The notes: generated from the letters alone by a model not told the origin. A stretch of 26,865 nt of DNA from Priapulus caudatus (GCF_000485595.1 NW_014577146.1:450654-477518), one strand, 5' to 3'. Numbered from the stretch's first letter, positions 1-10,204 are shown. Translations and numbers: made by a program.

Positions 1-633
1 GTTATTTTTAAGTTAAGGGAATTCATGCAGAAATTGGAAAACCTACAGGAGATAAAGGTACATATTAACGTGTATTTAACTCAGCTACAAAGTTTTCGGT
101 GTCAAACTGAACCGAACGTGAAGATGTGGTGAGCACATTGTCGTGAAGAGCATCATTATGGATTTTGGGATATCCCAGGGGAGTCCCATGAGGGGAATCG
201 GTAATCACTGTCTGTGGGGCTGTCTGGGGGTTTAACATGTTTTGCCAACAATACATTCAGCAGTTCGAGAAAGCTCCTGAAATTATTAACTGCTGACCAA
301 ACAAAATGCTGATATTGGGGATTTCAATTCAAATATCAATTCTTACAAACTGCTGATATAATTCGATATTAGGCATAAAATAAAAAAATGTCTGTTTACG
401 GTTCCAAATCAATTTTTTTAAAGGGTAGGTCGATAGGTCGCTAATTTCTTTTTAAAGTCAAAAACACCAAAACTATCATTCAATGTGTTCATTTTCTACA
501 ACTTTAAACCCCGATACATATTTTGATGGAAAAATGATAGGAAAAATATTGTTTAGGAAGACTAATTTCTATTTCTCGACTTTATTTATGATCTTGGTCT
601 AAAATAAATCAATTTAATATTCTTTTTACGACA
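1..633. other. AT-rich DNA without a recognisable gene
   Basis: No reading frame here gives a protein I recognise. The last stretch before the helicase fragment looks like the end of an intron: a TGCTAAT branch-point-like word at 635-641 followed by TTTCAG at 645-650. That would place an acceptor just before the helicase homology begins at 651. This is inference from splice-site consensus only. Confidence 0.4.
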
Positions 634-1170
634 ATGCTAATAAATTTCAGTCGCCACTTTTTTGGAAGAACTGTGAACGAAGCTGTCCATTTCCCTGTGG
701 ATTTCTTGAATTCCCTTAATACCGCAGGCTTACCACCACACAAACTTACTATTAAACTTGGTTCCCCCATCATTGTCCTCAGATCTTTAGACCCACCCAA
801 CATCACCAGTGGAACACGTTGTCGAGTCACAGCCTGCCATGCCAACGTCATAGACGTCGTCATCCTACATGGACCAGCAACTGGCAAAACCCTATTCATA
901 CCACGCATACTACTCATCCCTTCAACATCAGATCTTCCATTTCAATTTAAAAGACTGCAATTCCCTATCCGCCTTTGCTATGCTATGACAATAAACAAAG
1001 CCCAACGACAGATTTCCACTACCATAGGCTTGCACCTGACCACACCTGTCTTCTCCCATGGCATGCTCTATGTTGCCCTCTCACAAGTAGGAAAACCCAG
1101 GGCGATGTACATTCACACACAGCACACAAAGACCAAAAACATACTTTACAAAGAAGCCCTTGATCCTTAG
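634..1170 (+). pseudogene. Helitron Pif1-like helicase, C-terminal fragment
   Basis: This 178-codon frame matches the C-terminal part of the RepHel helicase of Helitron rolling-circle transposons. Visible blocks in order: FPVDFLNSLN followed by GLPPHKL (about residues 25-41), the LRSLDPPN...GTRCRV block (about 49-65), GKTLFIPRI, LPFQFKRLQFPIRLCYAMTINKAQ (about 100-124), and FSHGMLYVALSQV (about 137-149). In the family the DNA unwinds during rolling-circle transposition in the nucleus. The Rep nuclease and the Walker A/B half of the helicase are absent upstream, so this is a 5'-truncated copy or a last exon after an acceptor at 650/651. Two normally conserved helicase words are altered (NKAQRQ where NKSQGQ is usual, and SQV where SRV is usual), which suggests decay. 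It lies 5' of a matching Helitron terminus. The ATG at 634 is probably not a true start, because the homology begins about at 651. Confidence 0.85.
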
Positions 1171-1208
1171 GTTAGCTACAACACTAATACACTCATTCAT
1201 GAATTCCC

Positions 1209-1236
1209 ACCGTCCGAAGGACGGTTACTTTGCTAG
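1209..1236 (+). mobile_element. Helitron 3' terminus (hairpin plus CTAG)
   Basis: A 7-bp stem (1209-1215 pairs with 1219-1225, loop GAA) is followed by 7 bases and then CTAG at 1233-1236, with T as the next base. Helitrons end in CTRR, with a short GC-rich hairpin about 10 bases before it, and insert so that a T follows. The element therefore ends at 1236. The terminus is 38 bases after the helicase stop codon and on the same strand, so the helicase fragment and this end belong to one element. The 5' TC end is not in the window or is lost. Confidence 0.85.
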
Positions 1237-1237
1237 T

Positions 1238-1260
1238 AATATATATATATATATTATTAT
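1238..1260. repeat. (AT)n microsatellite at the Helitron insertion site
   Basis: A short run of AT dinucleotides starts directly after the Helitron end. Helitrons prefer AT-rich targets, so this is the likely host target. Bases 1261-1374, up to the LTR, hold nothing I recognise. Confidence 0.7.
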
Positions 1261-1374
1261 AAAATATTCATGTTGTGTTTTAATATATCGTTCAATATGT
1301 GTTGTGCTCAGTAAAGAGATGCTTAGCGACGCCATTAGTAAGCGATTCCCAGACGCAGAATTTTAGAGTGACGT

Positions 1375-2406
1375 TATTCTGATCGTTGACGATATGCCAT
1401 CAGAAAGCATAACCAATAACTCTTCGTCTTGAGTATACACGGTAAACTTTAATAGAAAAAACAGAGACTCGGATTACAGATGTGAAACGTGTGAACATTA
1501 CATTAATATCCTTAATTCAAACATAATTGCCAAGTTACATTGATGATCGTTATAGGCGGTGTATCATAATTTGGAAGCTTTTTACTATAGATGCATCACA
1601 CGAAACGATATCACTGAGATGATAAGATGATAACAAACTCATCCCTTATGGCCTAGTCTGTTACTTATCTATTTACTTAGGGTTTAATGCCAATTTTACA
1701 TGCCTCCAAACAACTGCCGGAATCTCTCGATCCACTGCATAAGTAAACATTGAAAGAAGAAAGAAAATACTATCATAATAAACACATTCTTACAAGGAGT
1801 GGTGTCACCGGCTATTCGTGCGTTGGTGTACAAGCAGGTCTGGTTCTGCTATCGATGTCCTATAACAACCAGTTACCTTTTACCTTACATATATGTTACA
1901 CGTGTTTGCAATAAAATGTACATGTTCATGGCAATTTGTCGCCTAATCAGTTACGGCATAAATGTGAAGGCATTACGGTGCAAAATAAACCAGGTATTCG
2001 GGATAAATCCCACTGGCACGAACAAGTTCCATGGCTTACAAGTTACTCCTAGACACTTCGTTAATTCTACAGTGTGAGAAGTAAGATATGAGTGAAGACA
2101 AGTCACAATGGCGGTCAAACTTGAGACTGCATTTTATCTCTCTATACCAAAATATATCAACGGTATTTACTCATTCTGCGTTCGTCATACTTCTAAAACG
2201 ATTCTAAAATCAGAATACAATGCTTACTTTTCAGCTGTCTCCGTTAAATGGAGAAATAACCACCTTCGAACATCTTTCTAAGTGTTATGCAATGATGAAC
2301 CGTAATGTGGCGTCGCCTGGTGTCTGAGTTATTTACTATTCAGAATTGTATGCAAATGCTACCTGAAAACAATTGTAACGAGGCCGTATCGTCGTGCTCC
2401 ATCACA
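1375..2406 (-). repeat. 3' LTR of the BEL/Pao element
   Basis: This stretch matches 8647-9759 and 25269-26219 over most of its length. In element orientation it starts TGTGATGG directly after a purine tract, which fixes the boundary at 2406. The other end is placed at 1375 because all three copies share TATTCTGATCG there while the bases outside differ. It lacks about 75 bases that lie at 9555-9629 in the 5' LTR, and a further 9 or so near 1945. It is closer to the 25269 copy in its small differences than to the 8647 copy. Confidence 0.9.
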
Positions 2407-2415
2407 CTCCCCGTC
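2407..2415 (-). promoter_or_regulatory. Polypurine tract before the 3' LTR
   Basis: On the minus strand the last bases before the LTR read GACGGGGAG and the LTR begins TGTGATGG. A short purine run that abuts the 3' LTR is the primer site for plus-strand DNA synthesis in LTR retrotransposons. It lies about 20 bases beyond the pol stop codon at 2435-2437. Confidence 0.7.
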
Positions 2416-2434
2416 TGTTATTTTTAATATCACT

Positions 2435-4116
2435 CTACATTTCATCTTTGCCCAATAAAAGGATAACTTCCTGAATTGGTCGAACATGGTTTTTTCGTAC
2501 TCCGCCTTTGCATACTGTTACTTCCACTCTTCGTACTTTTCCATCCCTGCTGGGAGTTACTGCATCGATCCTCCCTACTGGCCTCTACATCATTCCTATG
2601 TGCAGCCTTATCACGTATAAGTACGAGATCTCCCTCTTTCACTCCTCTTTGGTCCTTCTGCCACTTGACGCGTGGTTGGAGAGTCGGCAGATACTCTCGC
2701 TTCCAATGCGACCAGAAGACGTCTGTGAGGTATTGCACTCTCCTTCACTGTTTGCCAAATATGTCTGCCTTTACAAAGGAACCGGGAGGTGCAGACAGAA
2801 ACTTTGTCTTTTGGGTCAAGAGCATGGTAGGTGTGAGAACTTCTGGCATATCTGCGTCATCAGATATTGGAACCAATGGTCTTGCAGGAAGCTAGGAAGG
2901 TGAGAAGCACATCGTGGGTGAGATGCGTGGGGCCGAGGTTGGCGAACATAGCATCGAGAATCTTCCGTACAATACCGATCATACGCTCCCAGACTCCTCC
3001 CATATGAGATGCATGAGGTGGGTTGAAAGACCATTCACACCCCTTTTCCAGAAGATGATCCTTCACCTTCTCAACATCCAATTCCTTGGAGCCAGCAACA
3101 ATGTTAGTTCCGCGATCAGAGAAGAATTTTCTAGTCGGTCCGCGAATGGCTAGAAATCTACGGACAGCGTTAATGAATGAGGAGGTATCCATGGATTCTA
3201 CCAACTCGATGTGGACAGCACGAGTAGAAAAACATGTGAATAGAACTGCCCAACGTTTAGCTTGAGAGCTGTTTCCACGTGTGCGGCACTTTGTTACAAA
3301 CCAGTGCCCGAATACATCTACACCGACGCAGGAGAAGGGCGGCTCTGGCATGAGGCGCTCAACAGGCAAATCTGCCATCTTTTGCTCTGCTTGCTTACCC
3401 CGTTGTTTGCGGCATGGAATACACTTCTGAATCACGCTTGACACCAGGCGCTTATATCCTAGGATCCAAAATCCATTATGTCTTATGGCGCCAGCTGTGA
3501 GCTGACGACCCTGATGTTGTACTTGTTCGTGGTAGTGTCTAACCAACAGTGTAGATATATGTGAGGTTCCACACAGCACAACCGGGTGACGCTCTTCGAA
3601 GTCTAGCTGCGCAAACTTCAATCTGCCTCCAACTCTCATAATCCCACATTCGTCCAGGTATGGGTTGAGGTTTAACAGACGACTGGCATTGTGTAAACTG
3701 TGCTTCTGCTGTAGAGCACATACCTCCTGGCTGAAGACTTCTTTCTGTACACTGCGGAGTATAGTCTTCTTCGCATTTTCTAAATCTTCGGGTTTGAGAG
3801 GACAAAGATGCCAGATACCGCGCGCTGTGCAGGTTTTGTTCTTTAAGCATCTTGCAATGCGGGTCAGGCGCGCGACAGCCTTTACAAGGACGTTCCATCT
3901 CGAAAAACGAGAAAATCTCGAATCTGTAAGGTGCACATCGGTGGCTACCATGGTATCAAATACCTTAACCTCAGGCCGAACTTCTGCATCATCGTCTGCG
4001 ATGGAAAACGCGTTCTCTGCCTGCAAGATTCCCTCCAAACCTTCTGGTGATTTCGGGATGTCTGGTCCTTGTAACCATGTGGTTCCTGAAAGGTTTTCTG
4101 CAGCGACAGGTCTTGT
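2435..4116 (-). pseudogene. pol: BEL/Pao pol, 3' part: integrase and C-terminal domain, frame broken
   Basis: The long open part (down to about 2890) carries integrase. The HHCC zinc-binding part contains GRQLTAGAIR, GFWILG and IQKCIPCRK (about 3400-3540). The catalytic core has a first aspartate in GVDVFGHW, the STRAVHIELVESM strand, a second aspartate in FSDRGTN (about 3105-3125) and a glutamate in GGVWERM (about 2985-3005), which is the D,D,E triad that inserts retrotransposon cDNA. Near 2885-2890 the frame changes and a short conserved piece is missing. The next frame continues with SDDADMPEVLTP, meets a TGA at 2745-2747, then gives [17 protein letters not shown] and GDLVLIRDK, typical of the BEL C-terminal DUF5641 domain. 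The frame changes again near 2597-2603 and ends at TAG 2435-2437. The protein cannot be made in one piece. Confidence 0.9.
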
Positions 4117-7100
4117 TGGTGATGAGTGGGGATGTACGACCATTGGTTAGACGAGGTCGACCTCAATATACGTTGAACTCTGTTGGCGACGTAAGTGTAG
4201 AACCGTTTTGTGCGGTTATTCAGGTACCCCAAGACTACCTTGCTGTCTGAGTAGAATCTGACAGCATCGGGTGTGATGTCCAGGTGTTCTGATATCAGGT
4301 CGGCGATTTCGACCGCGAGTACGGCAGCGCACAGTTCAAGTCTTGGTATAGTGTGACCATGCTTTGGTGCGACCTTGCTCTTGCCAAGGAGAAATCCGAG
4401 CTTATGGTTGCCATCCACGTTTGTCGATTTGAGGTAGGCTACTACAGCAATGGCCTTCTCGGATGCGTCGGCGAACACATGAATTTCTTTCCTGGTGGCA
4501 TCGCAGAGCGGTGTGTCTGTATAGGTTCGAGGAATGTGAAGATGCTCGAGTGATTTTAACGAATCTCTCCATTCCTCCCACTCCTTTTTGTGTTCGACTG
4601 GTAGTGGTTCATCCCAGTCAGACGTTTCCGTGATCAGATTCCTGAGTAGGAGTTTTCCCTGGACTGTAACAGGCGCGACAAATCCGAGGAGGTCGTATAA
4701 GCTATTGACTGTGGATAGGATTCCCCGTCGAGTGTAGACCTTCTCTTCGTCGGACACTTGGAATGTAAATGTGTTGGATTTCAGGTCCCAGGCTAAGCCC
4801 AAGCTCCGCTGTAATGGTAGTGCGTCGACGCCTAGGTCCAAGTCCTTGAGATCCTTGGCTAGGTCGTCCAACTTAAATGCTTTCATCACATCTAAGCTAT
4901 TCGACGAGATCTTGTGAAGTCGCAGATTGCCTTCTTTACTCAACGCAGATTGTGTCCTTTTCACCAAGTCTATAGCTTGCTCGCTTGTTGGGAGTGACAC
5001 GAGCCCGTCGTCGACGTAAAAGTTCCTTTCGACGAATTCCTTCATATCTGTCCCGAAAACTTCCTCTCCGGCTTGTGCGGCCTTCCTCAATCCATAGGTG
5101 GCAACGGCTGGAGATGGACTGTTGCCAAAGACGTGCACGCACATTCTGTACTCAACTAGACTCTTTCCTGGATCGTTATCCGCATACCACCAGAAGCGCA
5201 AGAAGTTCCTATGGTCCTTCCTGACCATGAAGCAGTGAAACATCTGTTGAATGTCAGCAGTCACGGCCACCGGTTCTTTGCGGAATCTAATCAAGACACC
5301 CAAGAGACTGTTGGCCATATCTGGACCGGTCAGCAATACGTTGTTGAGTGACACGCCCTCAAACTGTGAAGATGAGTCGAACACGCCTCTAACCTGGTCT
5401 GGTTTCTTGGGGTGATAAACACCGAAGAGAGGTAGGTACCAGCATTCCTCTCCGTCCGCTAAAGGTGGGGCGATCTCTGCATGACCACTGTCGATGATAC
5501 GTTGCATGAAGGTCACAAAATGTTGTCTCTTCACAGGATCTTTCTTTAGGCTAGCATCCAGTGTTCTAGCTCGTCGTGCAGCTTGTTGCCTGTTGTTGGG
5601 AAGCCTACGTCTTGGTTCGCGAAAGGGTAGAGGCGCTACCCAATTCCCCTCAGAATCTCTGTAGAACTCCTTGTCCATCAGCTTAATGAATTCTCGGTCC
5701 TCAATACTGGATCCGACTTTGTCATCATCTCCTGTTCTGACGTAAACATCTTTACCAACATCATCGATGCACTGGCCATGAACAAACTTGCCAGTGTGCG
5801 CTCTGGCAGGATTGCTAGCAGGCGTATAGCCTTCGGACACGGTGATGTGTCTGTGACATGGGTCATACAGAGACGGTCGGCCATTCTCCAGGACTTGCGT
5901 GCGGAATGTGTTAACCTGATTCTTGTGATGGGCTTTTCCAATGCAGACTTCTCCTAGGATCACCCATCCAAGGTCCAGTCGCTGCGCCCAGGGCGCATTG
6001 TTGGGACCGTTCCGGGACTCCCTGACCTTGTGAACCTGGGGTACGTCTCTTCCCAAGAGTAGCAGGATGTCTACATCTGGATCTACCTCGGGTATCGCTT
6101 TCGAAAGTGTCTGCAAGTGCGGGTGATGAGCAGCCACGTGAGGGCTTGGTATCTCTCCTTTGCTTTCTGGAATCTCGTTGCATTCCAGAAGAGTTGGCAG
6201 TGGGATACTGATTGCGCCATTACGCGATTCTATGACCAGGTGATTTGCCCTGCGGCCTACAGCGTTGGATTTACCAGAGCAGGTGTTCAATGTATATGGC
6301 ATTGCATCTCCCTTAATGCCAAGCTTCTCAAACAGTTGTGATTTCGCTAAGGACCGGTTGCTCTGATCATCCATGACAACGTATGTGCGAAGAACAAGGT
6401 CGGGTCGATCTTTGTGATACACTTTAGCTAGGCATATCTTAGCACAGGACTTTGCTCCGATCCGGGACCCACATACTTCAGTACACGAGGTGGTGACGGG
6501 GTCTTCCTTTGACTCCCCGCCGTGCACTTGGGCGACCTCTACTCTGTTGACCATGGGCGGTGTCGGCGGTCCTGGATGTAGTATGGCAAGGTGTCGATCG
6601 CTATCGCACCCTGTACATTTAACATGGGCTTTACAGCTTCTTGCCCTGTGTGATGTTGTGGCGACACATCTTAGACACAGTCCGGATTTCTTGATCAGAT
6701 CCCGCCGTGTATCCAGATCTTTTCTCGGTAGCGAACGACAGTTAACTGCTGAATGCGAGCCCTTCTGGTGCAATGGACAGTTGCTGCTGCGGTCATGCAA
6801 CAGATTACCTTGGTATACCTCAGTTTTGCTAACCGAAATAGCTTGTCTGTGGTATCTCTGGCTAGATGGTCTGTACGGTACCTGGGCCTCTGTAGGTTCT
6901 GTCAGGCGGACCGAGAAGCTAGGATCGCACCTCTCGGATGCAATGTCCCTCGCAAACTTCACGAAGAATGTAAATGGAGGAAAGCGTCCGTCATTGACCT
7001 GCTTGTAGCGATGGGCTCGAGACCTCCATTTGTCTTGCAGCTCCTCGGGTAGCTTGCTTGATAACGGGTTGATGCCCATAAATGTGTCCAGATACTCGAG

Positions 7101-7268
7101 CCCTGGTAGGCTTGCATCTTCTTTAGCATACTCGAGCATCAGGAGCGCATCACCAAAATCCCTTAATGCTCCGTGGTCAGCCCTCATAATCTTCTTGTGG
7201 TTTTTCACCCTGCTGAACAAAGCGATCGCGATTATTTCGGGTTGGCCAAAGTTTTCTTCGAGCCTTTT
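4117..7268 (-). CDS. pol: BEL/Pao pol, 5' part: zinc knuckles, protease, reverse transcriptase, RNase H
   Basis: This frame continues in phase from gag after the amber codon at 7269-7271 and runs open until a frameshift at about 4117; the shifted frame then stops at 3945. In order it shows the rest of the gag DUF1759-like region, cysteine/histidine clusters CPLHQKGSHSAVNC and CLRC...HRARSC...CTGCDSDRH (about 6560-6790), a retroviral-type protease region with DDQS at 6360-6371 and LLLLGRDVPQVHKV near 6050, reverse transcriptase with TADIQQMFH (aspartate codon 5253-5255) and FYVDDGL (YVDD at 5007-5018), and RNase H with FADAS (4461-4475), RLELCAAV and YSDSKVVLGY. In life these would cleave the polyprotein and copy element RNA to DNA in cytoplasmic particles. 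The active-site residues of reverse transcriptase and RNase H are present. The break falls in the linker after RNase H, where BEL elements usually have an NPAD-type motif. Confidence 0.92.
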
Positions 7269-8597
7269 CTATGCTTCAGTGAGCACAGTGGCTGGACGGT
7301 TGATATGAACTGCACGGATCCTTTTCACCAGCTCTGCCGACTTGGTTCCACACCATTTGACCAACAGGTCGAGCTCTTCGTTCGGGCTGAGCTGGACATG
7401 GTCCACTACGTTTCGAAACGATAATTTCCAGGGGCGGAAATTCTCCGGCGCATCGTCAAACTTCACTAACCCGGCCGCGATGAGATCGCGTTTTGTAAAA
7501 TGCTGGAGCCACCCTTGAACTGCCTGGTTGGGGACATTACCACCTATGTGAAGAGGTGCCGTGGCATTGTGTGGCCTATGAAGGTTTTCCTGACCAATGG
7601 TCGACCTTATCTCGGGAGAGTGACTGACGGCTTCACCACTCTCTGTCTCTGCATCCATTCCTGCTTCACCTTGGGTGGCATTACTGGAAAGGACGAAATT
7701 TTGCGCCATGGCTCTCTTTGATATTTGAGGGATTCCGGACAACACTGAATCAATATCTGGCTCTCCGTTTGTGCGTAACTGCCCTGATGCAATGCTTTCT
7801 AAGGTGGAAAGTTGTGCTGAGAGCTCGGTCCGCTTCCGGGAATTTGCAGCGGCTTCCACTTCTTCTTCCTCTTGTAACCTAGCTCTTTCTTTCTTGCGCT
7901 CTGCCTCAATCTCTACCTCTGCTAATCTTCGCGATGTTGAGGCTCTGATCTTCAGTCGTTCTTCTTCTAATTTTGCGGCTTCCTTCTCGATCGTAGCCCT
8001 CCTCATACTGTGGGCTATAGATTGCACAGCGTCCGTTCTTCCACTGCTACTTTCTGATCTTCTGGATGATGATCTATGTGATGAAGCAGGCAGGGTCTCT
8101 AGGATTTCTTTATACCTGGCATGGGCCTCTTGCAGGGTTTTGGAGACGAATTCATCTCGTGACCTTCCAATTGCTTTCGATCCCACACGATCTCTCAGAA
8201 TGTCGGTTATGTTAACTCTGGTCTGCAGAGTGCTTAACTGTTCCTGTATATCCCTATACTTTGCAAACGCTACCCTAACATCATGCATGTTAGTCCGAAT
8301 GATAGTTCTGTCATCATCACAATTATTCAATTTTACGATTGCGTCTCTAGTTTTTTCCCAAACACTATCTAATTTTGCCATAAGTTGTTCTTTATAGTTC
8401 GTATAAAGTTCTTGGGCCTTGGGTGTTGCTTTGGAGACTCTCTTTTGGGTAACTCGGGCTGTCGCCTCTGCATGGTCTATAGTCTCAGGGTCCATCCTTG
8501 GTGGTTCACTTAAGGTTTGAAGGGCTTCGTTGTCTGGCTGCTGGGGCTCTGGAGTGTCGCTGGTGGACAGGCTTAGGTCAGCTGCATCTGTAGACAT
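7269..8597 (-). CDS. gag: BEL/Pao gag, ended by an in-frame amber codon
   Basis: The first ATG of the frame is at 8595-8597 (MSTDAADLSL), 49 bases from the LTR edge, and is kept in the second copy at 25217-25219. The 442-residue frame has a low-complexity acidic and serine-rich N-terminus, helical heptad-like segments, a serine/arginine-rich patch (SHRSSSRRSESSSGR) and a strongly charged coiled coil at about residues 197-270. A DUF1759-like segment follows from about 383 (ENFRPWKLSFRNVVDHV). Gag would build the capsid-like particle in the cytoplasm. The frame stops at TAG 7269-7271, inside DUF1759, and the same frame continues with KRLEENFGQPEIIAIAL, which belongs to the same domain. Members of this domain usually have tryptophan near this point, so I read it as a nonsense mutation; programmed readthrough is possible but less likely given the other breaks. 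Confidence 0.9.
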   Translation of the reverse strand: MSTDAADLSLSTSDTPEPQQPDNEALQTLSEPPRMDPETIDHAEATARVTQKRVSKATPKAQELYTNYKEQLMAKLDSVWEKTRDAIVKLNNCDDDRTIIRTNMHDVRVAFAKYRDIQEQLSTLQTRVNITDILRDRVGSKAIGRSRDEFVSKTLQEAHARYKEILETLPASSHRSSSRRSESSSGRTDAVQSIAHSMRRATIEKEAAKLEEERLKIRASTSRRLAEVEIEAERKKERARLQEEEEVEAAANSRKRTELSAQLSTLESIASGQLRTNGEPDIDSVLSGIPQISKRAMAQNFVLSSNATQGEAGMDAETESGEAVSHSPEIRSTIGQENLHRPHNATAPLHIGGNVPNQAVQGWLQHFTKRDLIAAGLVKFDDAPENFRPWKLSFRNVVDHVQLSPNEELDLLVKWCGTKSAELVKRIRAVHINRPATVLTEA

Positions 8598-8646
8598 CTT
8601 GGACACCGTGTAGACACGTCTGGGGCAGTGGTTCACTCCTTTTTAC
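8598..8646 (-). other. Leader between 5' LTR and gag
   Basis: This 49-base leader is where a tRNA primer-binding site should start. In element orientation it reads GTAAAAAAGGAGTGAACCAC onward and holds no TGG, the usual first bases of a site that pairs with a tRNA CCA end. The equivalent leader of the second element (25220-25268) is nearly identical and also lacks one. Confidence 0.6.
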
Positions 8647-9759
8647 TATTCTGATCGTTGGGCCGTATCCCCATCAGAAAGATAACCACTAACTCGCTTG
8701 TCTTGAGTATACACGGTAAACTTTAATAGAAAAACAGAGACTCGGATTAAAGATGTGAAACGTGTGAACATTACATTAATTATCCTTAATTCAAACATAA
8801 TTGCCAAGTTACATTGATGAACGTTATAGGCTGTGTATCAAATTTGGAAGCCTTTTACTATAGATGCATCACACGAAACAATCATCACTGAGATGAAGAT
8901 GATAACAAACTCATCCCTTATGGCCTAGTCTGTTACTTAATCTATTTACTTAGAGTTTAATGCCAATTTTGCATGCCTCCAAACAACTACCGAATCTCTC
9001 GATCCACTGCATAAGTAAACTTAAAAGAAAGAAATACTATCATAATAAACACATTCTTACTAGGAGTGGGTGTCACCGGCTATTCGTGCGTTGGTGTACA
9101 AGCAGGTCTGGTTCTGCTACCGATGTCCCTAAAAAACCAGTTACCTTTACCTATTAGCATATATGTTACACGTGTTTGCAATAAAATGTACATGTTCATG
9201 GCAATTTGTCGCTAAGATAATGCCATAGTTACGGCATAAATGTTGAAGGCATTACGGTAGCAAAATAAACCAGGTATTCGGGATAAATCCCACTGGCACG
9301 AACAAGTTCCATGGCTTACATGTACTCCTGACACTTCGTTGAATTCTACAGTGTGAGAAGTAAGATATGAGTGAAGACCAATGGCGGTCAAACTTGAGAC
9401 TGCATTTTATCTCTCTATACCAAAATGATATCAACAGTATTTACTCATTCTGGCGTTAGTCATACTTCACTAAAGATTCTAAATCAGAATACAATCGCTT
9501 ACTTTTCAGCTGTCTCCGTTAAATGGAGAAATAACCTCCTTCGAACATCTTTCTTAGAAAATGCGTCTAGCGTGGTCAGATTGCAGCACTGAGAGAGCGT
9601 GTTGGTGATTAGCTCTGGTTCAACCAATCAAGTGTTGTTATGCAATGATGAACCGTAATGTGGCGTCGCCTGGTGTCTGCGTTATTTACTATTCAGAATT
9701 GTATGCAAATGCTAACTGAAAACAATTGTATCGAGGCCGTATCGTCGTGCTCCATCACA
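8647..9759 (-). repeat. 5' LTR of the BEL/Pao element
   Basis: It matches the 3' LTR end to end. The outer edge is at 9759, where both LTRs share CCATCACA on the plus strand and then diverge. It should carry the promoter for the element transcript, but I cannot point to a convincing TATA box. It is the longest of the three LTR copies (about 1.11 kb) and has many one- and two-base insertions or losses relative to the other two, for example around 8660-8700, 9120-9165 and 9425-9490. Confidence 0.9.
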
Positions 9760-10204
9760 GTACATGATCATCTACATGTGTCATGTGATGTGGTGTATTA
9801 TTTACAAATTGCATATCGTTTTAACTGGTATTTTTCACAGAACAAAGGGCAGCAGAGTTACACAGATCACCGAACCAATTAGTGTTTTTCCTAACTTTTA
9901 ACTGTTAACTTCACAAGATTGTATCTTGTATTAGTTTACATTGATATTATGATTACATATAATTAAACAATCAATAAGTACAGTCTCTGTTCGTGTGCAC
10001 AACAGTCAGTGAGTCACTGCATCTGTCATTGCCGTCCTAACGAATTTATTATTTGCAAACGTATATAACATGCAACACGTGATAAATCTAGTACCTATCA
10101 TGCTCTGTAGAAAACTTGAAAAACGCTATATCTGGGAATATATCTAGAATATATTATGCAAATGATTCCCGTACCGGCTTGAATATAGACACCCCCATAC
10201 TCGC
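9760..10204. other. AT-rich spacer, no gene seen
   Basis: This 445-base stretch lies between the 5' LTR and the first composite repeat. I see no coding homology. The last 35 bases (CCCGTACCGGCTTGAATATA near 10168) repeat a word that also occurs inside the composite repeat at about 10396 and 20896, so the repeat may begin a little earlier here with a partial tandem duplication. Confidence 0.5.

Larger units (their letters stand above)
1375..9759 (-). mobile_element. BEL/Pao LTR retrotransposon, near full length, inactivated
   Basis: The element reads on the minus strand: 5' LTR at 8647-9759, gag from 8597, pol down to 2435, polypurine tract at 2407-2415 and 3' LTR at 1375-2406. The domain order (gag, zinc knuckles, protease, reverse transcriptase, RNase H, integrase, then a C-terminal DUF5641-like domain) is that of BEL/Pao. 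There is no env-like frame. Total length is about 8.4 kb. One in-frame stop in gag, and three frameshifts plus a second stop in the last third of pol, make it non-autonomous now. The bases flanking the two LTRs do not form an obvious 4-6 bp target duplication. The 3' LTR has a 75-base internal deletion compared with the 5' LTR. Confidence 0.93.

Noticed and set aside
1-128. Possible helical exon (KLREFMQKLENLQEIK) with a GTACAT donor-like word
   Set aside because: It is too short, has no homology I recognise and no partner exon; AT-rich chance is likely.
7771-8397. Plus-strand frame of 208 codons, and its partner at 24391-25005
   Set aside because: Both are antisense shadows of BEL gag; their conservation follows from the gag coding strand.
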